Made by a program: the position numbers and the translations under genes. A model generated the notes under the pieces. That model saw only the letters and a program-made list of their open reading frames with translations, was not told the DNA's origin and did no database searches. A stretch of DNA of 64,000 bases. Origin: Saururus chinensis (lineage: Eukaryota; Streptophyta; Magnoliopsida; Piperales; Saururaceae). The DNA lies in assembly GCA_035235625.1 (NCBI GenBank), contig CP141145.1:24182563-24246562 (forward strand). The letters are read 5' to 3'. Below, piece by piece: positions 37,221 to 47,229 of the stretch (within the stretch, counting starts at the first letter, position 1; each line of letters opens with the position of its first letter).

Positions 37221-37888
37221 GTGGCGAATCTGAGGGACTCAGTCCCCGCCACTGGTGGGCAGCGCCGTGCTTCCAGCCGGAGCTAGTCAGTTGACAACTC
37301 CTTAACCAATTAGGGCTTAGTGCTGAAATTAAGAAATAAGAACAATTACACGCCTAACCCCTTAATCATGCAAGATAATCAAGTTTATACGATGATCCTA
37401 CCTTGATTGCCAATTTGCCGTCGATCCACTGCCGCCAAAGTCTAGCCGCCAAATTCCCTTGACAGCTCGTCGCGCTAAACCGTCCCCCCTAAGAGCCCTA
37501 ATTATCTTCCTTTATAGGCATAGAGATTAGGGTTTTCTATTCCCATTCAGAGTTTTGGGCAACTTGAGCCTATCTTTTTAATTAATTTCCTCAGCAAAAT
37601 AATCGGGCCCGTCAAGTGACTTAATCGGCTAATTTATGCTTCCAATTTGGGTAAACGGGCCCTGCACGCTATATTCAACTTCAAACGGTTGTATCCCCCT
37701 CATCCAAACTTCGATTTGAGCATTCTTAGTGGTGTTTCGAAGCACTTTCTGTCTACTTTCCATCCATATAGGTGTTAGATACTAAATCCAAGCATTGAAT
37801 AAGTTATTATAATAAGAAGTTTAAGAGGTCCAACACCCTAATTTCCCATGGTCAACTTTGGGAATTTAGAAAATTCTTGGACGTTACA

Positions 37889-38430
37889 AAGTATTAGTTA
37901 TTTGAAGTGATGTTTATTTAATATTGTTTTTCTTCTTGTTGTTCCTTTATGATTACAATACATAAAATGCTTGAAGGCTCTCCTTCTTGATATTTTGTGG
38001 TTTTGATACATAAAACTTTTGAAGAAACATTTCTTTTTATTCTACATCTATCCAAAGTATTTCTTATTTTTATGTTTTCTTTTAATGTTCATATCTTCCA
38101 GTTAGATAGAATCTTCATTAAATTCTAACTGAGATAACATGACACATGAGGAATATCACTAGATGTTACAATGACCCTGAATGCCTTAGTGTTTTATCTT
38201 ATTGATTTCTTAACTCTTTATTACCTTAGTACTCTTCTACTCTTTCTCTCTTAATCTTTCATTACTCCTCTTATTTTGTAATCATTGTGATAATCACTCA
38301 AAGGCAATCCTTGTAGATTCGTCCTTTAAAGACTACATCCACTTGTACAATTATAAGTAATATAGCCCTAAGCTTTGGCTCTATTTAATGAATCAATAGT
38401 TTAGGTGTAGCAATTTACTTATAATCGGAC
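37889..38430 (+). mobile_element. LTR D, right part
   Basis: Continuation of the LTR split at 32800. The junction sequence caaat-aagta-ttagtt is restored when the insert and one AAGTA are removed. It is T-rich with tctttctctcttaatc-type sequence. The right boundary is approximate. Confidence 0.4.
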
Positions 38431-40045
38431 TCAATTATCCTTGCTCATGTATGTACCATGTTGCATGCATCATTAAATTGATTTATAAACAAGAATAATC
38501 ATGATTAGCTGTGTTTGATCGAGTGGATACAATTGGATGCCGATGGTTACTGGATTAGCCGCTTAAAGGTTTATTGTAATTGGTTTTACATCTGAAATGA
38601 CGAGGTTTTACGTTCCTTTGAGGATGGGTTTCCTCCCGGGTGAGAAGAGCAAAATGTAATACTAAGTTAATTGTTGAATTTATCTGGACCCTGAGAATTC
38701 AAGTTGGTTTGTCTGTGTGCACTGACTTACCAGGGGGTACTTTCCCCGTTAGGAAACTTACCCAAATTACTCATTTCCTTTTAGGAGTTTGGAGCTTTCA
38801 CATTAGGGATTGTCCGGGGTAAGTAGGTTTGCTCAGGGCTTTGACCTTGATGAGCAACATTATTTTTCTCAATTCTGAGATAGTCATCGGGTATTTATGC
38901 ATGTATATGGATATAATACTCATTAATACAGGTTGTGTAGGAATAATTATGCTTATAGTACACGTGATTATGGAATGGATTTGCATGAATATGCAGGATG
39001 GTGTGTGATGGATGCACTTGAATTGTAGGTAAATATTTTTATTGAAAAATGAATATGCATGATATGTTTATGTTGAGAAATGATTCACGCAGGATGTGAT
39101 TATGATAATGAAATTTACATGATTACACATGAGGTGTGTATGTGTTATGAGTTATATTTGAACCCATGATGCCAAGGTGCATCGTATGTGCTTATAGAAT
39201 GTGGGTTATAACATGATATAAAAGTGACATATTTATGTGATGATAAAATATATTATATATAGCATGATATGCAAGTGGCATGACTATGTGTTGATGAGAT
39301 ATGTTATATATAACATGATATGCAGGTGGCATGACTATTGATGAGATATGTTATATATAGCATGATATGCTGGTGGCATGAGTAGATGCTTATGGATTGT
39401 ACATTATGACAGTATGCATAGGTGGCACATGTTTATGTGATTATTCCATGATGAATGGGTTTAATGATTAATTATGTGGTGAATGTTATGTTAATCATGT
39501 TTGTGTTGTTATTATGAATTTACTTTTCATATTAAAACCCATGCTGAACTTTGGCTCACCCCTCTTTGTTTTGTATTTTGTTTTGGGGCTGCATGTCGTG
39601 CCATATAGGTTGTTCAGATGGGCTCTATGTTGAGCATGTCAATAGCGCCGAACATTGAGAGGGGATTCATGGAGCTGTTGGGTTTTATGTTAGCTTGTTT
39701 ATGTCATGTTGAGATATATACACACTTGACTTTACTTCACACTCTCTATTCAGACATTGTTAGCTTAGTCTTGTTAGTCCTCATTTTAGCCTTATATTGG
39801 CTTGTTTATGACTAGTATGTGGGCATGAGTGGACTAATATTTTTATTAGTAGTCATTTTTTTGCTGATTTTGCTTTTGGACAAAGTATACGTACGCAACT
39901 CTGTAGTGTGTTTTGCCCAAAGAAGGGTTAAGTTTTTCGCAATCCAACTCCACCTTGTTGCGCTGCGTGCTGCTCCTCCTTGGACCGGGTTCGGCTCGAG
40001 GGTGGTGTGTGCCAGGGCAAGACAACATTGGTTAATCAGCTTAGA
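38431..40045 (+). mobile_element. 3' half of a gypsy-type LTR
   Basis: Includes acgaggttttacgttccttt, a CCCGGGTG context, tgtccggggtaagtaggttt, then tandem ATATGTTATATATARCATGATATGC units, then tttggctcacccctctttg and ttttggggctgcatgtcgtg, and ends near gccagggcaagacaaca. 'Ctcacccc...ttttgggg ctgca' close to the end is the usual 3' layout of plant Ty3/gypsy LTRs. Its 5' half may be 30443-31960. Confidence 0.5.
39200..39390. repeat. Tandem units around ATATGTTATATATAACATGA
   Basis: Three consecutive units of about 47-57 bp share gagatatgttatatata(a/g)catgatatgc followed by (a/g/t)ggtggcatgact. The unit core TTATATATAA is a palindrome. It lies inside the LTR-like block. Confidence 0.75.
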
Positions 40046-40239
40046 GTAGCCACATGGTTTTTTCTCAATTGGGTTTCCATATAAGAATTCCTTATGTGAA
40101 CTTTTTGTGATTTGGTGCTTGATTTTCTCCTTAGTAACAATTTAATTACTTACGTAAAGAGGCCACATCTTATAGCTCTCTACCTTGTAGTTTTGGGATA
40201 AAGGCACTTTGGTGGCACTTAAGTATTGAAGTGTATTAA
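40046..40239. other. Spacer between an LTR and the copia gag remnant
   Basis: No feature recognised. Confidence 0.3.
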
Positions 40240-40960
40240 ACTCACACAGAATACTTATTCTATCACATTGATCTTGACTTCCATAGAATTGTTGTTACTA
40301 TTCTTCTTTTCAGTCCTGATTGTCTTCCTCAATCTCACTATCAAATCCTCTATGTTCATCTCCTTATGCTTGTTCTTCAAGTAGTTCCTAAAATCATTTC
40401 AAGATGGTGGTAATTTTTCAATGATAGCAGCAACTTGGAAAGATTCATAGAAACTTATACTGTCTTCATAAATATCATACAAGATTACCAGGAGTTCTTG
40501 GATTTAACTTATGACAATCTTGGAACCCACCATCTTGAAGTCTAGAAATTCACCTACAATAAATTTCTTCATGTCAACATATTCTATTTTGTACTTATTA
40601 TCTTAAGATTTCCACAATGCTTTTGCACTTTTCATTGGATTATACACATTGTACGATGTGCTATACAGACCATTCAAAATGAAATCCTTGCAAAAAAATT
40701 TACAGGTTTCCATGCGTCCACTTTTAACAACTTGTTTATCACCCTCCTCTTGGTAAGTACTGGACCATCTTCATGAATGAATCATGCTAATTTCAAAATA
40801 GTGAAATAAAACAACATCTTTTGTTCCCATCGTTTAAAATCTACACCACTAAGTTTCTCTAGTTTTTCCTCATGGTTGACCATAACAAGAGTATTGACCA
40901 GTGTCACAACATTGGTAACCTCAGTAGTATTGTCTCAAATTTGTGGTTTTGAAAATTGAA
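40240..40960 (-). pseudogene. Decayed copia-type gag (UBN2-family) gene
   Basis: The minus-strand reading gives KLSGVDFKRWEQKMLFYFT near the N-terminus, then VDAWK, then (in another frame) a tract around FLDFKMVGSK, then a SFQVAAIIEKLPP-like tract and an EMNIEDLIVRLRK-like tract. These are the ordered landmarks of the gag polyprotein in plant Ty1/copia elements; gag coats the RNA genome in virus-like particles. Several stops and frameshifts interrupt it, for example directly after FTILKLA. It lies immediately left of LTR copy 2, but that LTR points the opposite way, so the pair does not form a normal element. Confidence 0.75.
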
Positions 40961-41004
40961 ACACAAACAATAAACAAATATATGAAAAGAGAGAAATCTA
41001 TCTT

Positions 41005-42330
41005 AAAGTTGTAGGAAAACCTTACTTGTTTGCTTCTTTGACTCTGAAACTTATAGTAATTTTGATTATGATCAAGGTCTCCCCTTGGTGCTTGGGATAC
41101 ACTGGATGTCTACCTCTTAGGATACAATGATTATACTATAAACCTGGTAAATAAAAGAACATATGTGTCATATGTAATGCTATTGGCTAGTTTCATTGAT
41201 CAAAACTATGTCATACTTCAAATATGTAATTAGTCTTCGGAATCTAACTAGATATAGTTGTGGTCGAGTCAGGTGTAAAATTGATGGACTTGAAAAAAAT
41301 GAATAGATGTGTTCTTATGGAACAAGGATAATGACTAAAGAATGTTGAAGGTAAAAGAGGTTTATTCAGCATACACTCATACAAAAGTCACTTCGAAAAG
41401 TATCAGAAATGATTTTAAAAATTTCATACTAATTTAGTTTTAAAATGTTAAAACTATAAATCAATAGTGTCATCTATTGATTGCTGCAACATACATTGAC
41501 CATATCGATCGATCAATTATGAACCGTAGCACGAAAGAGTAGAATAGATTGATCTCTTTAGCAAACGATCAATCAACACCTAAAACAACCCTTTGTAAAA
41601 CGAATCCAAGAGTGTATCGATCGATCGTTATATTGAGAGATCAGTTGCTTGAAGTATCATGCCCTAAGGAAACAGTGAATGATCAATCACTATTTAGAAT
41701 GATTGATGGCTAGTAGTTCTAATTACCTAATTTAAGCCTTTTCGGAAGTGATTTTATTCCTACTTAGAGTCAAAGTCTCAAACCGACTTAAAGGTAGGCT
41801 AAGGTATCATGAATTTGAAGAGAGAAAAACTTAGAAAATATTGGAGAATAAAGAAGAAGTCATTCATCATTGTTTTCCTAGAGAGTTCACAAAAAAAAAT
41901 TCAAATACATGTTAATGCTGAATTCATGAAGAGGCACAACTAAAAAATAAATATTCTCACACAGTAAACAAAAGAAAACACACAACAATCTCTTCAAGGG
42001 AGTTGAAGAATCTCAAAGGTAAATTAGCAATCAAAGAAAGAGTGTTTTATTGAGTCTCTAGAAGAAGGAGAAGAAGAACTTTAAGGATTCAAAGGAGGAA
42101 GAATATATTGAATGCCAATAATGAATAAGATTGAACAAAGAGGAGGAATTTTTGTTTGTGTCAAGTCTAGATTTGTTGTTCTTGTATCTTGTAAGTTCTA
42201 TCTTACTAGTGCATTTGTTTGGCATTGTGAGGCTGCTGTGGTTTTTAACCCAATTTGGGTTTTTTCACGTTAAATCTTTGTGTGTTATTATGTGGATTGC
42301 ATGCTTGTATTGATTGATTACTGGGTAGAT
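41005..42330 (+). mobile_element. Copia-type LTR, copy 2
   Basis: The TG start is TGTCATATGTAATG at 41166, with a shared pre-segment 41005-41165 matching 28893-29058. It shares with the other copies the GATCAAAACTATGTC block, ATCTAACTAGATATAG, several CGATCGATCGATT/CGATCGATCAATT phrases, and a 3' part with aacccaatttgggttttttc and tttgtgtgttattatg. The orientation is plus by comparison with copy 1 (TATA) and copies 3 and 4. The adjoining gag remnant is on the opposite strand. The 3' boundary is approximate. Confidence 0.65.
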
Positions 42331-43586
42331 TGATAGTTCATGCGTAGATAGTTCATTTTGTTGCTTAGTTAAATTCATGTATATAGAGGCTAGAACTCTT
42401 AATTCTTACTTCTTCAAAGTAAAAGTTTGAAGAGCAATCTAATGATCTACTACCGACGTCTATTAGATATTAAACTCACAATAAAAGCGCAACAAATTAC
42501 AAGCATGACTAACCAAGACAATGTTTTCACTCTCCTTAGATGCATACCCGTTGATGCTAGAAAAACTCATGCAGAAGACGTAAAAGGTATACTAAAAAAA
42601 TGCTAGATAGTATTTGAAGATGGTATGTAGAGGGGCATAACAATCGTACGCTTAAAGGGAATGACAACAATATACACACAAGACTACACCCATACACATA
42701 CGAAGGAATACATAATAAATATACACTACTACATTTACTTAATTAGCAAAAAAAAATTAATTAATTGTAAATAAATTATTCCCCCAAAACATGAGTGTCA
42801 CTTTTTTAATGAACCCTACCTAACCATGTGCATGTTATCTATGAAATATATTAATATAAATACCCTTAGATTTGATTTTATATTAATTATGATTGATTAG
42901 AATTATATTATGTTTATTCAGGTTTTGGGAAGCGTAATATATGAAAGAGTTATATTCAAGCGTTCAATGAAAGAGTTATATGCAAGTAGTGTCTAAGGCC
43001 ACACAAGTTCACATATTGTAGCTTATACCAAACTTGACTACTAAGTCAAGGATGTCTAGAGAATGGGAAAGTTGAGAGTTTTGGAACAGATTCTTCATCA
43101 GTTGTCCAACTTAGGGAATTATAAAAGGGGCTAAAGTGGGAATGAAGATTGAAAGAACATAGAGGTGAATGAATTTAAATTGGGTGTTAAGTTGAAGCGT
43201 TGTGTAGAATTGGCACGAGCAATAGGCTTGGGCAGTATAGGAGAGTCCTTCTTCATGTGAAATTTCGTAAACATTAATTAAACTGGATGGTAGGTTGGTC
43301 GATCCTATAATTGGCAACAAGGGATAAAATAAGGAAAAGATATAATTGAGTTGTTGTAAATCAGAATAAAATCAAGTGCAAGGATGATATCGGGAAGAGC
43401 CAAATTTATGTATTCACGTTGCTTTGTGGGACCCGCATCCATTTATTCCTTTTCATATCATGTTTTGTTTGGGTTGTGAAGAAAGTTTGCTACTATTACT
43501 TGTAAAGTTACGGTAAGAGAAGTCCGTAATGAGAGGGAATTATGGGGACCACTTCAGCCAGCTTTTTTGTGGACAAGTCTTATTTC
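42331..43586. other. Intergenic or decayed LTR sequence
   Basis: No gene recognised. Together with 46131-47040 it may be a gypsy-type LTR split by the 43595-46122 element, since the latter block ends with an LTR-like ggattgacatcaaac...tatacacttttcaag phrase. This is weakly supported. Confidence 0.3.
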
Positions 43587-43594
43587 ATTATGGG

Positions 43595-46122
43595 TAAGGG
43601 TGCTAACAAACTGAGTCGAATTGAGTTTTTAGGTTTTTTTACTCAAACTCGATTTCTGAAAGCTCGGCTCGAGCTCGATCGAACAGCTCGAGGCCTAGCT
43701 CGAGCTCGGTTCTGTCAAGGAGCTCAAAACTAGATTTAAGCTCGAGCTCGAAGATATACTATAGTAGTTCGAACCTATGTTTGAATTGAGCTCGAATCCC
43801 ATTTACAACCCAAGTTATTTTTCTCTATAAAAAACCATATTAATTTAAAAAATTACATCAACATTACAAAAAACAAAAAAGATTATAACAACTATAATTT
43901 TATTCTATTAAAGTTGTAAATATCACTTCAAAATCTATAGTTAAAATTAGAGTTAATAAATTACCCACAAAAACCTTTCATCAGTCACCAAAAATTTGGC
44001 TAATAGTGTTTAAATCTCTTATATAATAATCCACCAAAAATTGAACTAGTCACCAAAGTGACATGACAATGCCAATTCATGGATTTAGTGACTACAAAAA
44101 AATTCTTCATTAGAACACTATCTGGACCTCAAGGTGTGCATTGCCTACAAATATAAAAATCTATAGGTAAGACAAGGTCCAAAAAAAACAAAAAAAACAC
44201 ATATTATCTTAATTTTTACACAATCAAGAAGAGACCTCATATCTATTTTTTAGACAGTGGGCCTAAGTAAAATAGAGGCCCAAATATCTATTTTTTATAA
44301 TTTATATATATATATATATTATTGATCTATACAAAATAAATTTTTTATGGTAGAGAAGACCTACTTGTTTTTATTCTAATAAATAACTTCGATCTTTGTC
44401 TTCGTTCAACTCTAGAGAGCTTTAAATTTGACCATACAAGGCTATTTGAGAACATCATTAGATGGTTAGCGGCTAGAACAAAACAAGAAGAGTTGTATGG
44501 AGGTTGCCAAAGTAGAGGAATTGAAATGCAGATAGAATAAATGGAAGGGCTATGGTCCCAAACCTTGTCTAGCACCAAAAGAGAAGGCCTTGTTTTGCAA
44601 GGTACAACTCGGGACAGTGGAGAAATAGAATAAGATGTAGCTTACCTACTTGGTTCGAACGAAGTAGATAGATCAAATGAATAGAATCTAGGTAGTTCTT
44701 ATGCCACTTTGAGGTAGATTGATATGGATCCCTAGGAACTGGTCTTAGAGAAGTAGATGACTCGACTCCACTAGGAGAAGGTAAACTATATGCAGAGCTA
44801 GAGGCAGAGGGACTTGTACTTGGCTCACCGTCAGATGGATAGGAAGTAGGTTGCTCGATAACTTACCCCGGATATAAAATAATATACATGCGCTAGTGCA
44901 TCGGTTGATCATCCATGTCGTTTCATATGAAAGAGAAAATCATTAGAAAATAATATACTATGTGTATGTACAAATATATTTTTTGATAGACATTCATGTA
45001 TATGTATTAATAGGAAATTGTTCATATGTGTCTAGCACTTCGCAAGTCATCAAATCTATATCTAAAAGCTTGCATAAAATATAAGAGGGATTTGGTGGTT
45101 GCTTTATCAAAGACTAATCACCCTAAAATGGCAAGATGACTATATTGCACACTTGTTGGCAAGTACCAAGTACAAATATGATGTTTATAATATTTTTATT
45201 TGTATATATAGTATTGATATGAATTTAAAATCTTTAAAATTATATGATTTATTTTAGATAATTTACTCATTATATTGAAGTCAATGTTATAGAGTTGGAG
45301 CCTCCATAAGTGTGTGAAAGAGTTTTGATAGAGTTAAGATACTCAACACATTACAAATCACAAGTAAAACTTTTGGACCCATAGTTGACTTCATTTATTT
45401 TATGGTTTATAAATATAAGGGAGCAGCCAATGGTTGATTCTATTCAATTATATTTTATAGTATTCATGACTCGTGATTAAAACTTTATACATACATACAC
45501 ACACATACACATATATGTGTGTGTGAGAGAGAAAGAATTAATTAGTGATCTAGTAGTTACTAAGAGAAGTACAATTGTACACAATTAAGAATATGCAAGT
45601 AAAATTATATATTTATATTTATTAAGATTAGAATTTAAAAATTTAATAATATATATTATATAGATGAATAAGGGTATAATAGGAATAAAATAATTTTTGA
45701 TACCTACATTCTCAATTTTATTAGTAGTAGGATTTATATTTATTTTAAATATACGGATATTATATATAATAATATAAAATATATTACGTACTATATATTA
45801 ATGTTAATATATAGTATAATATTAGTATAAAATAACATAGAATATTATGGGTATATGAAAGGTGAAAGTTAAAAAAATTATATAATATAGGTACAATATA
45901 TTAATATGTAAGAAGTGAAATATAGCAAATCGAGTCGAGTTCGAGCCGAGCTTCAAGTCAATCTCAAGTTAAACTGATCAGGTTTCGAGTCAAGTCAAAT
46001 CGAGCTAGCCCATGTTTGAGATCGGTTCATTTACGTTTGAATTCGAATCAAGCTTGAGTAGAGATCTTTTCAAGCCAAGCCTATTCAACTCGACGAGCTG
46101 GCTCAACTCGTTAACAACCTTA
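43595..46122. mobile_element. 2.5-kb DNA element with inverted ends and 8-bp target duplication ATTATGGG
   Basis: ATTATGGG at 43587-43594 and 46123-46130 flank it exactly. The left end is TAAGGGTGCTAACAAACTGA; the right end read inward is TAAGGTTGTTAACGAGTTGA. Long subterminal regions (about 150-200 bp on each side) are built of CGAGCTCGA, CGAACTCGA and TCAAGCT phrases and are inverted with respect to each other. The 8-bp duplication suits hAT-like elements; long subterminal repeats also occur in Mutator-like elements. The interior is AT-rich with no transposase, so it is a nonautonomous element. Confidence 0.75.
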
Positions 46123-46130
46123 ATTATGGG

Positions 46131-47229
46131 AATGTAAAACTTATGTAAGATTCACATCCAATGAACAAGAGTAGCCACTTTCCACATATAGAAGTAGTGG
46201 GACCCATTTCCAATTGACTTTGAGAGCTAACTAGGAATTTCTTTCACCGAAAGCTATAGAGATTTATGAATGAAAATCGGAATATACTCTAAAAACGGGA
46301 GATGCAGCAATTGAAGGGACAACACTCCTGACCAGCAAGCTGAGAGCACAAATTCATATGGAGAAGAATTGAAGGGGTATTTTTTTGTTCTCTTTCTTTT
46401 CTTTTATAAGCTTTATGCTAAACTCTATGTTTTCTATGACTATAGGGTTCTAATCCCATTCAAGTAGGACAGAGATGATATATTATTAAAGCATGTATCA
46501 TACTGCTAGATTCAAGTTTGAGTTTTTATTTAGTGGATTAATCTCTTTTGATCACAACTTAGTAAGTTTTTTTAATTATTATGCTAAGTACATTAATTCA
46601 TTAGATTATTATTAGGTGTGAATTATGACTTATGCATATGTGTAAAGTATCAATTTTGATTATTTTTTGTCTCGGAACTTTGATAATTGACTTAGAGTCG
46701 AGATTTCCCCTGGTGTTATATGAAATTGGATTAGGATAAGAGATACATATGGATTCAATGCCTTAGTGCAGTCCTTCATATTAATTTCCTTGAAGTTTTT
46801 AGTTTAGTCACTTTAGATTTTTCAAGTAAGAATCCGTGAAATTTTAATTGTGATAATTTAGAAGTAATAACTAATGATTTAGGGTTTCTGACTTGCTCCC
46901 CCAAAATTAGTAATCCTCATGGGATTGACATCAAACTTACAGAGTTAATTTACTATTTTACTACCTACGCTTGGGTATACACTTTTCAAGTGGTAGCAAT
47001 GTGCATGTGGGTTAGCCTACAAAGGTGTATAGATCCAACATGTTTCTTTCCCATAAAAGTGAGGTGGCCTAATGGCCATTCTTATAAGGCCAAACTTGGC
47101 TCTTATTTGTCCATGCAATTTCCTTCTCACTTTGGATGTGGGATTATTCTATGAGTTTAATACCCTTCAAGTTATGAGGGTCACCACAATGCCTCTTGTC
47201 CAAAATACCAAGATATAAAAGCTACAAGT
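46131..47229. other. Probable decayed LTR sequence
   Basis: Contains a TATA-like CTTTTATAAGC near 46405 and, at 46915-47000, cctcatgggattgacatcaaac followed by cttgggtatacacttttcaagtgg, resembling the terminal part of plant gypsy LTRs. No gene was seen and boundaries are not clear. Confidence 0.3.

Larger units (their letters stand above)
32801..37888 (-). mobile_element. Gypsy-type LTR unit inserted in LTR D, 5-bp target duplication AAGTA
   Basis: AAGTA at 32796-32800 and 37889-37893 flank the unit exactly. The plus-strand ends are TGTCATGACC at 32801 and GGACGTTACA at 37888, so TG...CA termini hold. On the minus strand it starts TGTAACGTCCAAGAATTTTC and has CTATAAAG at about 37517-37511, suggesting minus orientation. 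However, a plus-strand TCTATAAAAGCC also occurs at 35289-35300, and TGTAACCACCC at 35454 could be another LTR end. It may therefore be one long LTR or two tail-to-tail LTRs. It holds a nested element (33659-35077). Its 32801-33372 part is shared with 7218-7794. It encodes no retrotransposon protein. Confidence 0.65.

Noticed and set aside
42331-43586. Minus-strand frame 43320-43111 as a retrotransposon protein
   Set aside because: No recognisable gag, protease or reverse-transcriptase motif; left as unassigned sequence.
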